64,000 nucleotides of DNA, taken from positions 31,952-95,951 of the forward strand of contig JAGOAZ010000011.1 of the NCBI GenBank assembly GCA_017983675.1, read 5' to 3'. The position numbers were made by a program, and so were the translations under genes. This DNA comes from Fluviicola sp. (GTDB lineage: Bacteria; Bacteroidota; Bacteroidia; Flavobacteriales_D; Crocinitomicaceae). The notes under the pieces are model-generated. The model made no database searches. It was not told where the DNA came from and saw only the letters and a list, made by a program, of their open reading frames with translations. Of this stretch, positions 9,331 to 18,877 are shown in pieces; position 1 is the stretch's first letter; every line of letters starts with the position of its first letter.

Positions 9331-9771
9331 TTATTTTTCGAATACTTGAATATTTGCGTTCGTATCAACTAAATTAGTGAATTTTCCTTCAAAACGCGTT
9401 GCTCTAACAATGTGATTATCTATCCAATGATAATTTCCACCTCTAGGTTTCCCCATTAATAACGCATGATAGTTGAAACCATTTTCATTCAACCAAGTTG
9501 TAGTAACCTCGCGGTGTTCTTCCACTCTAGATGTGAAAAAAGTGATGATGTGTCCTTCGTTAAACCAATTATTAATCGTTTCAAGTGCATCTGGATACAG
9601 TGCAGCTGTTGCCATTCTTTCTGGTTCTTCGTTTGGAATATCATCACAGATAGTTCCATCGATATCAATTAAATAATTTTTTACGTGATCAGGTAACTTT
9701 GGGGAAAGCACTTGACCATTTTCAACAACTTGAATTAAGTTTGTTTCATTTTTCATACCTTGGTTTTTCAT
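9331..9771 (-). CDS. HAD-superfamily phosphatase-like protein
   Basis: This 146-residue protein contains HAD motif I as LIDIDGT (nucleophile Asp and the DxDGT pattern), motif II in ITFFTSR, and a late WIDNHIV acidic element. Bacteroidota relatives are often labelled phosphoheptose isomerase, but the motifs are of HAD phosphatase type. It lies between the two Fe-S genes, 5 nt after the membrane protein's stop and 4 nt before the CCG protein's start, so the three are one operon. A second ATG five codons in (9756) is an alternative start. The substrate is unknown. Confidence 0.78.
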   Translation of the reverse strand: MKNQGMKNETNLIQVVENGQVLSPKLPDHVKNYLIDIDGTICDDIPNEEPERMATAALYPDALETINNWFNEGHIITFFTSRVEEHREVTTTWLNENGFNYHALLMGKPRGGNYHWIDNHIVRATRFEGKFTNLVDTNANIQVFEK

Positions 9772-9776
9772 TTGTT

Positions 9777-11090
9777 TTAATCTTCATGAATCCAGTTTCC
9801 TCTATCTGATTGAGCAAACTGCCAAGGGGCACCATTGTTTTCGATATTTGTTAGCATTCCAGCTAATTCGCTTGGAACTTTTGATTCTTCCATCACTAAA
9901 TAACGACGTAAGTCGATAATGATTGAAAGTGGATCAATATTTACTGGACATTCTTGTACACATGCGTTACACGAAGTACATGCCCAAATTTCTTCTTCTG
10001 AAATATAGTCGCCTAATAATGACTTGTTATCATCATAATCAGCGCCATTTTTACGTTTTGCATCACCTAATTCAACCATGCGATCTCTGGTATCCATCAT
10101 GATTTTACGAGGCGATAATTTTTTACCTGTTAAGTTAGCTGGACAAGATGACGTACAACGACCACATTCGGTACAGGTATATGCATCCATCAAATTCTTC
10201 CAAGTTAAGTCTGTTATATCTTTCGCTCCAAAACGTTGTGGCACCTCATCAGTAGCAGGTTGAGCAGCAAACGGATCAGCAGTTGGATCCATCATTAATT
10301 TTACTTCGTTGGTAACTGATTCCATGTTTGTAAACTTTCCTTTTTTCTCCAAATTAGAATAATACGTATTTGGGAAAGCCAATAAAATATGGAAATGTTT
10401 GGAATAAGGAAGGTAATTCAAGAACGCTAGTACCATGGCGAAATGTCCCCACCAACCAATTTGTTCTAAGCTATGTAAGGTGTGAAGTGACAATCCATCA
10501 AATAAAACTGGACCTAACCAAGATGAAATAGCGAAATTGTAGGAAGCATGTCCTTCTGCAAGGTGAGCTACTTCATCCGCTCCATTCATGGTGAAGATGC
10601 ACGAAACCAACACAATTTCCATGATCAAAATTAGATTCGCATCTTTTTTTGGCCATCCTGCTAATTCCTTCATGTTTAATCGAGGTAACTTCAATAAATT
10701 TCTTCGAGCTAAGAAAGCAACAGTCGCTATGAAAGCTAACAAAGACAACACTTCGATAAAGGAAATCATGAACGTATAGAATCCTCCTAATGCTTCAGCA
10801 AACGTTCGGTGTCCGTTAGTGATGCCATCCGTGATAATTTCTATCAATTCAATTTGAGTAATCACAAAAGCAGCATACAATGCTAAGTGCAACAAAGCTG
10901 GAACAGGACGCGTAAACATTTTCTTTTGACCCAAAGCAACCAAAGCCATTGTTTTCCAACGCTCCGATTTTTTATCAGATCGATCAAGTTGGCGACCAAG
11001 AAGTATGTTTGAAATGATTTTTCGGATATTCCAAAAAAAGAATCCGAAACCTGCTAAAAATAAAATGCTAAAAACTAAAATTGAAATCAT
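9777..11090 (-). CDS. Membrane (Fe-S)-binding electron-transfer protein
   Basis: This 437-residue protein begins with about five membrane segments (residues 1-20, 63-90, 105-128, 150-175 and 215-235 roughly), resembling NarI-type or HdrE-like membrane domains with histidines that could hold heme b. The C-terminal half holds two ferredoxin-type 4Fe-4S motifs: CTECGRCTSSCP, then CTSCNACVQECP. The layout is that of a quinone-reactive oxidoreductase whose CCG domains are separate. Those domains are supplied by the gene two positions downstream. In many Bacteroidota this locus is proposed to feed electrons into the quinone pool; the donor is not evident here. Confidence 0.85.
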   Translation of the reverse strand: MISILVFSILFLAGFGFFFWNIRKIISNILLGRQLDRSDKKSERWKTMALVALGQKKMFTRPVPALLHLALYAAFVITQIELIEIITDGITNGHRTFAEALGGFYTFMISFIEVLSLLAFIATVAFLARRNLLKLPRLNMKELAGWPKKDANLILIMEIVLVSCIFTMNGADEVAHLAEGHASYNFAISSWLGPVLFDGLSLHTLHSLEQIGWWGHFAMVLAFLNYLPYSKHFHILLAFPNTYYSNLEKKGKFTNMESVTNEVKLMMDPTADPFAAQPATDEVPQRFGAKDITDLTWKNLMDAYTCTECGRCTSSCPANLTGKKLSPRKIMMDTRDRMVELGDAKRKNGADYDDNKSLLGDYISEEEIWACTSCNACVQECPVNIDPLSIIIDLRRYLVMEESKVPSELAGMLTNIENNGAPWQFAQSDRGNWIHED

Positions 11091-11099
11091 ACTTTTTGA

Positions 11100-12137
11100 T
11101 TAATCAGGAATAGTATCCAATAATTTACGTAATTTTTTCTCGTCTTTTCCACTAATTGGAACACCTTTTATTTTCCCTCCAAAGACAGAAACGTGAATGT
11201 ATCTTTCAGGATGAACTTCGATGTCGTCGACTAATTCTTGTAATTCTTTGTTTGTTTTTACCAATTCGTTGAAGAGTTGGTCATCTTTCAATAATTTTCC
11301 TATGGTACCTTTTCCGCTATTTACTTCTTCCAAGGTCATATTGAGTTTTTTAATCGTCATTTGTGCATCCAAAATCACTGATTTGTAATCAACAGTTACT
11401 AGATCATCAGTAATCTTCTTGGCGTTACCAAGAATACCCGCTATTTTATCATTACTTGCTTTTAAATTACCAGTAATGCTTTCAAGATTGGTGAAAATTC
11501 TTCCCATTTTTACACGTTCAGAAGCAACCAATGTTTCCAATTCAACAGCTACATTACCAAAACGGTGAATAGCAATTTTAACTTCTTGCATCGATTGTTG
11601 AATTTGAGAAGTAGCGGTCGTATCCCAAAATCCTTTTAATGAATTAACTGTTTTATCAACTGTACTCATTAAACCTTGTAATTTTTGGGTAATCGGATCG
11701 GCATAAGCCTTTACTTGCGACATGATATCTTGCGCTACAGTACCGTAAATGATATCATTTGGAGCATAAAATCCTTGACTTGGCATTGGATTTAACGTCA
11801 ACAACAAACCTTTGTTGAACAAATCAAACGAACCAATTTCAAGTTTTGAACCTTTCGGAATTTTAAAATTATTTTCGCTGATATTAAATGCCACTTTTAC
11901 CATTGATGCTGAATCACCTTTCGGATTGTATTCAACAGATAAAACTTTCCCAACAATTACTCCGTTGACATAAACAGAAGTGGCAGGACCTAAACCTCCT
12001 GAATTAGGAAAATAGGCAATATACTGATCGTCACCTCCTAAGAATGAATTTCCTTTTAAAAAATTAACTCCCGCTACCAATAATCCGATGGATAAAACGG
12101 CAATAATTCCTGCTTTTAATTCTTTTGAAATTTTCAA
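11100..12137 (-). CDS. MlaD/MCE-domain lipid transport protein
   Basis: This 345-residue protein has an N-terminal membrane anchor (residues about 9-27) followed by one MCE domain (YIAYFPNSGGLGPATSVYVNGVIVGKV), then a long helical region. MCE proteins such as MlaD form hexameric rings that shuttle phospholipids between inner and outer membranes with an MlaEF ABC transporter. The permease and ATPase genes are not in this window. The gene starts 6 nt after the amidase stop and is followed 9 nt later by the membrane Fe-S gene, so it sits in a mixed envelope operon. Confidence 0.88.
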   Translation of the reverse strand: MKISKELKAGIIAVLSIGLLVAGVNFLKGNSFLGGDDQYIAYFPNSGGLGPATSVYVNGVIVGKVLSVEYNPKGDSASMVKVAFNISENNFKIPKGSKLEIGSFDLFNKGLLLTLNPMPSQGFYAPNDIIYGTVAQDIMSQVKAYADPITQKLQGLMSTVDKTVNSLKGFWDTTATSQIQQSMQEVKIAIHRFGNVAVELETLVASERVKMGRIFTNLESITGNLKASNDKIAGILGNAKKITDDLVTVDYKSVILDAQMTIKKLNMTLEEVNSGKGTIGKLLKDDQLFNELVKTNKELQELVDDIEVHPERYIHVSVFGGKIKGVPISGKDEKKLRKLLDTIPD

Positions 12138-12143
12138 AACTGT

Positions 12144-13283
12144 TTAATTTTCTGCTAATTTAATAGCTTTTTCTAAATTGATACGCTCTCCATTCTGAAA
12201 AGCTACAACAAAAGCGTTTGGAAAGCCTTTTTGACGCAATTCATTTTTGTACACGTTTGCACCTTTAAAATCGTTTTCAAACTGTCCACATGTATATTTG
12301 AAAAAACCATCTTGTTGGTATTCCATCACTTCCAACCCTTTGAAACGAGCAGCATTACTAGCTAATTTCACTTCAGAGGTTTCAATTTGTACCCGAAAGG
12401 TAACAAGATCTTTCTTCGTTTCAACAGTTGTCGTTGTATTTTGTTTAGGTGCCTCCTCCACTTCTTCCACAGTTGGCTTCGTAGTAACAACAGAAACACC
12501 CTCTAAATCATTTTTGTATTTTTCGAAAGCTGTAAACATTGCGTTCGCCATTCGTGTTTGCCCATCAGCATCGCCTAAAAATTTTTCTTCTCCAGGATTG
12601 GTTAAAAAACCCGTTTCAATCAAGACACTTGGCATTGTCGTTTTGTACAAAACTAGAAAACCTGCTTGTTTCACTCCTCTATCGTATCTTCCTAACTTTT
12701 TGAATTCTTGTTGTAATTTACTTGCAAACAAAATAGATTGATCTAAATAGACAGCTAATTGAAGTTGACGCGCAATAATAGCGTCTGGAGACAAGTCAAA
12801 ATCTTTGTACTTTTCCCCTTTATCAGCTTCTAAGTATATCGTACTGTTCTCTCTGTCCGCAATTTTTGCTTGCGATTCCGTTCGATGTAATCCCAAAACA
12901 TACGTCTCTGTTCCAAAAGCAGCTGGCGATGCTGAGTTAGCATGAATACATATAAACAAATCTGCTTTCGCACGATTAGCAATTTTTGCGCGCTCATCTA
13001 ACTCTACAAAAACATCTTTATCACGGGTATAAATAACTTTGATTCCAGGATATTTTGCTTTGATTGCATTTCCCAGTTTTAATGCCATGGATAAGCATAC
13101 TGATTTTTCGTTTGCAGCAGCACCATGACAACCCGGATCTTTACCACCATGTCCAGCATCAATCACAACTGTTTTTATTGCAGAAATTGCCGTGTCTAAC
13201 TTTTCGTTGTTCGGTTTAAACGCAAAAATGACAAATGGCAAACAAGCTAAAAACAATTTAATTACTGGCTTTTTATTTTTCAT
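12144..13283 (-). CDS. N-acetylmuramoyl-L-alanine amidase with SPOR-like C-terminus
   Basis: The enzyme cleaves the amide bond between MurNAc and the stem peptide of peptidoglycan. A signal peptide (MKNKKPVIKLFLACLPFVIFA) precedes an Amidase_3 domain with zinc and catalytic motifs: VVIDAGHGGKDPG, FICIHANSA, and SVLIETGFLTNPGEE with the catalytic Glu. After a Thr/Val/Glu-rich linker, the last 75 residues resemble a SPOR domain (FRVQIETS...FKYTCGQF...LRQKGFPNAFVVAF), which binds denuded glycan at septa. The ATG at 13283 gives 379 residues; an ATG at 13307 would add eight. It is divergent from the LptD-like gene. Confidence 0.9.
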   Translation of the reverse strand: MKNKKPVIKLFLACLPFVIFAFKPNNEKLDTAISAIKTVVIDAGHGGKDPGCHGAAANEKSVCLSMALKLGNAIKAKYPGIKVIYTRDKDVFVELDERAKIANRAKADLFICIHANSASPAAFGTETYVLGLHRTESQAKIADRENSTIYLEADKGEKYKDFDLSPDAIIARQLQLAVYLDQSILFASKLQQEFKKLGRYDRGVKQAGFLVLYKTTMPSVLIETGFLTNPGEEKFLGDADGQTRMANAMFTAFEKYKNDLEGVSVVTTKPTVEEVEEAPKQNTTTTVETKKDLVTFRVQIETSEVKLASNAARFKGLEVMEYQQDGFFKYTCGQFENDFKGANVYKNELRQKGFPNAFVVAFQNGERINLEKAIKLAEN

Positions 13284-13427
13284 ATCCGTCTGGTACTTTT
13301 TCAGCATATAAAATTACAAGTCGTAAGGATGACTAATCGCGTTATTTAAAAAACTTATTTATGTTGTAATGTTAATAACACATACCGCGCCAAAAAAGAA
13401 TGAAAAAAGTGAAAGAACGTTACACAA

Positions 13428-13459
13428 TTTAGACGTCCGAAAGTAATTTCGTAGCTTTG
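13428..13459 (+). promoter_or_regulatory. Bacteroidota-type promoter of the LptD-like gene
   Basis: The -7 element TAGCTTTG (13452-13459) matches the Bacteroidota consensus TAnnTTTG exactly. A -33-like TTTA (13428-13431, one mismatch to TTTG) lies 20 nt upstream. The GTG start follows at 13477, leaving a short leader. Confidence 0.55.
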
Positions 13460-13476
13460 CAAACGTTATAGAACTA

Positions 13477-16017
13477 GTGAGAATATTAAAACTACATATT
13501 TCAATCTCAAAATTTGTATTCAACCCTGTTGTTTTACTATTCTTTTTGCTTCTTATTGGTTGTTTTAATTCGCTATTTGGTCAAGATACAATTTCCAAAA
13601 AAAGAGTCGTACTCAACAAAAGTGATTTCACTTCTCTCGTAAAATACAATGCAGCCGATTCCATTTACTCGGATTTTGACGCACAACAACTTCATTTGTA
13701 CGGAAAAGCGTTTTTATCCTACGAAGGGATTTCAATGAATGCAGGTTACATCCTAGTTGATTTTGGGAAAAACGAAGTGCTTGCAACCTATTCAAAAGAC
13801 ACAACAACATTCAAAGAGGGCAAACCGACGTTTGTTGAAAATGGCGATACCATGCGAGCTGGAAGCATTCGCTATAATTTTCAAACGAAAAAAGGATACA
13901 TTCAAGAGCTTGCATTGAAGCAACAAGAGTATTATTTATCCATGGAGACCGCAAAACGGCAAGCAAATGAGGAAATCCATTTTATACAAGGAAAATTCAC
14001 TACTTGTAGCTTGGAAGAACCACATTATCATTTTCAATTATCGAAAGCGATTTTAGTTCCAGAAAAACGAATTGTCACTGGACCAATGAATTTATGGGTA
14101 TTAGGAGTTCCTACTCCATTAGGTTTGCCTTTTTCAATATTACCCCAGCAAAAACCATCCATAAAGCCAAATGGTGTTCTAATGCCTCAAGTTTCCATTA
14201 TTTCAATTTATGGAATGGGTGTTCAAGATTTAGGTTTTTACCAACCAATCAATGAAAAAATTCAAACAACATTGTATGGAACGTTTTATTCGCGTGGAAC
14301 TTTTGGCTTTCGTAATAAAACAGATTACAATGTCCGTTACAAATTCAAAGGTGGTATCGATTTAGGATATACGCGTTTTCGACTTGGTTGGCCAAACAAA
14401 TCCCCAATCAATGCATTTGTTGTAAAATGGAATCATACACAAGATGCGAAAGCTAATCCTAATTGGACATTTAATGCAAGTGTTAATTTTAATTCTCGTA
14501 GCACAAACAAAGCAACGCTAAATCTTCAAAATACGGAACAATATTTCGAAAACAATTTATTTTCTGATATTCGCTTGGGGCGTAAATTTGGTGCGAAACC
14601 ATTTTCTGCAGACCTCAAATTAAGTATGCGGCAAAATTCAGTCAGTAAATTAATCGATTTAACTGCACCGGTACTTAATTTCCAAACAACATCGCGTATA
14701 TTTCCATTCAAATCAATTAATAAAATAATTGGTATGACATATGCTGGTGAATTTCAGTCGCGTTCTTCCTTCAAAGACAGTTACTTATCGAACAAAGAAT
14801 TTGATAGCATTGCGCAGCAATTTCGAACAGGAGCTAATCATCGTATCAACATGCAAGCAACTTTTAGTTTGTTGAATGGTGCAATACGTTTTAGTCCGAG
14901 CGCAAATTATAATCAAACGTATAACTTCCAAAGTATCGTAAAATCAGTTGATGCAAGCAATAAACTTCAAGTCGACACGCTTAATAGTGGCGGATTGGAG
15001 CATGTGTTTAATTCTTCCGCTTCCATAACGAGTACCTTGTATTCGTATTATCGCTTTATTGGCAAACGAAAAACGGTACTTCGTCATGTGATGACACCAA
15101 CAATTTCAATTAATTATTCACCAGCTATTCAATTAGGAATTGCCAATTACACTGATACTGCTGGAAATGTATTCAACTATTCGCGTTTTGAAAGAAGTAT
15201 CTATTCATCAGGAATTGGTTCATCAAATGGTCGTATTTCAATTGGCATCAATAATTCACTTGAATTAAAACAAAAAAGTAGCAAGGACACCATTACTGGA
15301 TTTAAAAAAACACGCATCATAGACAACTTGTACATAAGTACTGATTACGATATTTTCAAAGACACCATGAATTGGAACGATGTCGCTTTTAGAATGGTTA
15401 TCAATCCTATTGAAACGTTTAATATCACTATTAACGGAGCACATTCATTGTACGCTTGGAATACAACTACTGGAGTTTCTAACGCACTGTATGCTTTTGA
15501 AACGAACCAAGGAATCGGTCGATTAAAGTCTGGTTCCATTTCTACATCGTGGACCTTTACTGCGAAAAAAAATCGGGAACAATTGAAAAACAGCAGTAGC
15601 AATGCTTTGAATACTTGGAACCCTAATTATCAACAATGGATTAACTCCCCTACACAACTTATACTCTTCGATATTCCATGGAAAATTAGTGTCGAACATA
15701 TTTTTTCGCTTGCGAGCAACTTTAATCAGACAACTTTTGCAAGCAAAAATTATTTACCTACAAACACGCTTCGTTTGTCGGGAGATTTTTCATTTACTGA
15801 AAACTGGAAGGTTGCTTCCAACCTGTTACTTGACTTAGAAAGTGGAAAAATCACCAATTTCAATATCAATATGTTCCGTAATATTCACTGTTGGAATGTA
15901 AGTTTTAATTGGACGCCAATCGGTACCAACAAAAATTTCGTAATTAGTTTGAGAGGAACGGCAGCGGCATTACAGAATGTCAATTTAAACATTCGTCGAC
16001 CACCGGTTGTTTTTTAA
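13477..16017 (+). CDS. LptD-like lipopolysaccharide assembly outer-membrane protein
   Basis: This 846-residue protein has a signal peptide (to FGQ, about residue 36), an N-terminal OstA/LptA-like jelly roll (SDFDAQQLHLYGKAFLSYEGISMNAGYILVDF, IRYNFQTKKGYIQE) and a large C-terminal barrel. This is the layout of LptD, which inserts LPS into the outer leaflet with LptE. The segment VLGVPTPLGLPFSILPQQKPSIKPNGVLMPQ is typical of Bacteroidota LptD-like proteins. The start is GTG at 13477; no in-frame ATG gives a signal peptide. Whether it is the main LptD or a second paralogue is not visible. YqgE follows 11 nt later. Confidence 0.82.
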   Translation: MRILKLHISISKFVFNPVVLLFFLLLIGCFNSLFGQDTISKKRVVLNKSDFTSLVKYNAADSIYSDFDAQQLHLYGKAFLSYEGISMNAGYILVDFGKNEVLATYSKDTTTFKEGKPTFVENGDTMRAGSIRYNFQTKKGYIQELALKQQEYYLSMETAKRQANEEIHFIQGKFTTCSLEEPHYHFQLSKAILVPEKRIVTGPMNLWVLGVPTPLGLPFSILPQQKPSIKPNGVLMPQVSIISIYGMGVQDLGFYQPINEKIQTTLYGTFYSRGTFGFRNKTDYNVRYKFKGGIDLGYTRFRLGWPNKSPINAFVVKWNHTQDAKANPNWTFNASVNFNSRSTNKATLNLQNTEQYFENNLFSDIRLGRKFGAKPFSADLKLSMRQNSVSKLIDLTAPVLNFQTTSRIFPFKSINKIIGMTYAGEFQSRSSFKDSYLSNKEFDSIAQQFRTGANHRINMQATFSLLNGAIRFSPSANYNQTYNFQSIVKSVDASNKLQVDTLNSGGLEHVFNSSASITSTLYSYYRFIGKRKTVLRHVMTPTISINYSPAIQLGIANYTDTAGNVFNYSRFERSIYSSGIGSSNGRISIGINNSLELKQKSSKDTITGFKKTRIIDNLYISTDYDIFKDTMNWNDVAFRMVINPIETFNITINGAHSLYAWNTTTGVSNALYAFETNQGIGRLKSGSISTSWTFTAKKNREQLKNSSSNALNTWNPNYQQWINSPTQLILFDIPWKISVEHIFSLASNFNQTTFASKNYLPTNTLRLSGDFSFTENWKVASNLLLDLESGKITNFNINMFRNIHCWNVSFNWTPIGTNKNFVISLRGTAAALQNVNLNIRRPPVVF

Positions 16018-16028
16018 TCTTTTGTGCA

Positions 16029-16604
16029 GTGATTCCATTAACGATAGATACACAACGAACTCCTCAAAAAGGCGATTTATTACTTTCAGAGCCTTTTTTA
16101 GACGATGATCATTTTTCAAGAGCAGTAATTTTATTGTGTGAAACAAACAAAGACGGTGCCTTTGGATTGATTCTGAACCAAACACTCGATTTAAGTTTAC
16201 TCGAATTCATGCAAAACATTGGAAAATTCAATTCGATTGTTGGTATTGGAGGTCCAGTTGATCAGCAGCAATTATTCTTTGTCCACGCTTTTTCTGATTT
16301 AACAGGTAGTATTTTAATTACTGAAAACTTTTATTTAGGCGGTGATTTTCAAGAATTAGTCGAAAAAGTTGAAACAGGAGTTTACCCTTCTGAAGAAGTG
16401 CGCTTTTTTATCGGTTATACAGGCTGGGATGAAGGGCAATTACAAGCAGAAATCGAAGAAAAAACATGGATTGTCACGAAACCTCCAGTCGATTTCTCAG
16501 TTTATAACACAAAAGACGAACATCTTTGGGAAATACTATTAAAAAGTATGGGAGGAAAATACAAGCAAATGGCTAGTTTCCCTATTAATCCAAATGAAAA
16601 TTAA
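16029..16604 (+). CDS. YqgE/AlgH family protein
   Basis: This 191-residue protein shows the UPF0301 pattern: GDLLLSEPFLDDDHFSRAVILLCE near the start, GAFGLILNQ, GIGGPVDQQQLFFVH, and VRFFIGYTGWDEGQL. The family is widespread, cytoplasmic and of unclear function; AlgH was linked to alginate regulation in Pseudomonas. The start codon is GTG at 16029, 11 nt after the LptD-like stop, so the two probably share a transcript. Confidence 0.9.
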   Translation: MIPLTIDTQRTPQKGDLLLSEPFLDDDHFSRAVILLCETNKDGAFGLILNQTLDLSLLEFMQNIGKFNSIVGIGGPVDQQQLFFVHAFSDLTGSILITENFYLGGDFQELVEKVETGVYPSEEVRFFIGYTGWDEGQLQAEIEEKTWIVTKPPVDFSVYNTKDEHLWEILLKSMGGKYKQMASFPINPNEN

Positions 16605-16676
16605 ATCGTCACTTTTTTCTTTTAATCACGAAGTTTTAATTACGTGTTTTTCAACTATTTTTGTTTAAAATAAAAC

Positions 16677-17951
16677 ATGGCAATTCCTTTAGCAGAACGT
16701 ATGCGTCCCAAGCAGCTTTCCGATTATATCGGACAAGCACACTTGTTACATGAAAATGGTTCGCTTCGCAAAGCATTAAATGCTGGAATATTACCATCCA
16801 TGATTTTTTGGGGACCTCCTGGAGTTGGCAAAACAACACTTGCTAACTTATTAGCAGGACATTTAAATCGTCCTTTTTATACGTTATCGGCTATTTCTTC
16901 TGGCGTAAAGGATGTCCGTGATATCATTCAAAAAGTAGAACAACAAGGAATGTTCCAACAAAGCGGAGCTGTTTTATTCATTGATGAGATCCATCGTTTT
17001 TCTAAATCACAGCAAGATTCATTGCTTGGAGCGGTTGAAAAAGGAACAATTACCTTAATTGGAGCAACAACAGAAAACCCATCTTTTGAAGTAATCTCTG
17101 CACTCTTGTCACGTTGCCAAGTTTACACCTTGGAAAGTCATTCCGTTGCTGATTTGGATTTGTTATTAAGCAAAGCAATTGCTGTTGATAGCGACTTATC
17201 AAAACGACAAATCGAATTAAAAGAGACCAAAGCTTTAATGGCAGTTGCGGGTGGTGATGCACGCAAGATGCTTAACTTATTCGAAATGATTGTTGGAACA
17301 TTTCCTTCCAACGAAACTGCAGTTATTACTGATCAATTAGTCTTCGAATTAGCGCAACAACGTGTGCGCTACGACAAAGATGGCGAACAACATTACGATA
17401 TTATTTCAGCATTCATCAAATCCATTCGTGGAAGCGATTCTGACGCTGCAGTTTATTGGCTAGCACGCATGATAGAAGGCGGAGAAGATCCGAAATTTAT
17501 TGCGCGACGCTTATTGATTTCAGCTGCAGAAGATATTGGATTAGCAAATCCAACAGCTTTAATCATGGCAAATACCACTTTTCAAGCGATCCAAACTATT
17601 GGTTGGCCAGAAGCTCGTATAATTTTGTCAGAATGTACCATCTATTTAGCCACTTCACCAAAAGGTAACGCGGCCTATTTAGCAATTGATGAAGCGCTTG
17701 CAGAAGTGCGTCAGTCAACAGATTTACCTATTCCATTGCATTTACGGAATTCGCCAACTAAATTGATGAAAGATTTGGGTTATGGTGAGAATTATCAATA
17801 TGCGCACCAATTCCCTGGTAATTTTGTAGTACAACAATATTTACCTGATGAGCTAAAAGACCGCAGTTTTTTTCATCCAGGAAGTAGTAAACGTGAACAA
17901 GAAATTGCCCAACAAATAGCATCACTTTGGCCAACAAAAACAATTAAATGA
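16677..17951 (+). CDS. rarA: Replication-associated recombination protein A (AAA+ ATPase)
   Basis: RarA/MgsA acts at stalled replication forks and remodels DNA with SSB. The 424-residue protein has Walker A GPPGVGKTTLANLLA, Walker B VLFIDEIHRFSKSQQD and sensor 1 GATTENPSFEVISALLSRC. The MgsA C-terminal tetramerisation domain follows, with GSDSDAAVYWLARMIEGGEDPKFIARRL. A TAnnTTTG element (TATTTTTG, 16656-16663) lies just upstream of the ATG. The stop overlaps the acyltransferase start by 4 nt. Confidence 0.95.
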   Translation: MAIPLAERMRPKQLSDYIGQAHLLHENGSLRKALNAGILPSMIFWGPPGVGKTTLANLLAGHLNRPFYTLSAISSGVKDVRDIIQKVEQQGMFQQSGAVLFIDEIHRFSKSQQDSLLGAVEKGTITLIGATTENPSFEVISALLSRCQVYTLESHSVADLDLLLSKAIAVDSDLSKRQIELKETKALMAVAGGDARKMLNLFEMIVGTFPSNETAVITDQLVFELAQQRVRYDKDGEQHYDIISAFIKSIRGSDSDAAVYWLARMIEGGEDPKFIARRLLISAAEDIGLANPTALIMANTTFQAIQTIGWPEARIILSECTIYLATSPKGNAAYLAIDEALAEVRQSTDLPIPLHLRNSPTKLMKDLGYGENYQYAHQFPGNFVVQQYLPDELKDRSFFHPGSSKREQEIAQQIASLWPTKTIK

Positions 17952-18877
17952 ACGCAATAATTTACTATTTGTTTGTTTATCCGCTTTCAAAGTTGCCGCT
18001 TTGGTTGACTTATCGTTTTGCTGATTTCTTTTATGTTTTACTCATTACCATTCTTCCCTATCGCAAAAAAGTAATTTCTGAAAACTTGAAACGCTGTTTT
18101 CCGAATTTAACGGAAAAAGAACGTAATAAGATACGCCGGCAATTCTATTTTTCTTTTGCCAACATGCTTGTCGAAGGAGTGAAAAATTTAGGAATTTCAG
18201 AAAACGAACTCAGAAAACGATTTGTGATTAAAAATCCAGAAGTAATGAGTGATTTATATGCAGAAAACAAGAGTGTTTTATTGGTTTCAGCTCACTATTT
18301 GAATTGGGAATGGATGATTACAGGAATGAACTTGTATTTCCCGCAACAAGCAGTTGGAATTGGCATGCCATTAAGCAGTGGCTTTTGGGATAAAAAAATC
18401 AATGCGCTTCGTTCTCGTTTTGGGATGAAAATCATTCATTCAAAAATAGTCAACAGTTCATTTGAAGCTTTTCAGCAAGATAAATTGAGCACCGCTACAC
18501 TTGTTTTAGCCGATCAAAGTCCCGGTGATACTGCAAAAAGCTACTGGATGAATTTTCTAGATCAACAAACAGCAATTGCCTTTGGGACGGAATTTCTTGC
18601 CAATAAATATAATCAAGCGGTTGTTTTTTATTTACCAAAACAACGCAAACGTGGTTATTACGAAGTAACATTGGAATTAATCACAAAAAATCCTGAAACA
18701 CTTCAATGGGGAGAATTAACGGAAGCGCACGTGTCAAAATTAGCCGAACATTTATTAGTAAATCCTGCACCATGGTTATGGTCACACAAACGCTGGAAAA
18801 GAACAGAACCAACTGATTTTGAACTATTAAAAAATAATCAACGTGAAAAATTTAATACTGCTTTTCGTTCTAACTAA
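17948..18877 (+). CDS. Lipid A biosynthesis acyltransferase (LpxL/HtrB family)
   Basis: This 309-residue inner-membrane-associated enzyme transfers a secondary acyl chain to the lipid A precursor. The catalytic HX4E motif is visible as SAHYLNWEWM near residue 115. VLADQSPGD and the C-terminal PAPWLWSHKRWK (family pattern PEQWxWxHRRW) support the family. The N-terminus is hydrophobic (YYLFVYPLSKLPLWLTYRFADFFYVLL). It starts inside the rarA stop (4-nt overlap) and its 3' end overlaps the next gene by 35 nt. With the LptD-like gene nearby it forms an LPS-related neighbourhood. Confidence 0.92.
   Translation: MNAIIYYLFVYPLSKLPLWLTYRFADFFYVLLITILPYRKKVISENLKRCFPNLTEKERNKIRRQFYFSFANMLVEGVKNLGISENELRKRFVIKNPEVMSDLYAENKSVLLVSAHYLNWEWMITGMNLYFPQQAVGIGMPLSSGFWDKKINALRSRFGMKIIHSKIVNSSFEAFQQDKLSTATLVLADQSPGDTAKSYWMNFLDQQTAIAFGTEFLANKYNQAVVFYLPKQRKRGYYEVTLELITKNPETLQWGELTEAHVSKLAEHLLVNPAPWLWSHKRWKRTEPTDFELLKNNQREKFNTAFRSN

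Noticed and set aside
13388..13398. CGCCAAAAAAG upstream of the amidase gene, as in repeat copies A and B
   Set aside because: Only this 11-nt core is shared and the other repeat blocks are missing, so chance or a common promoter-like element is more likely than a fourth copy.
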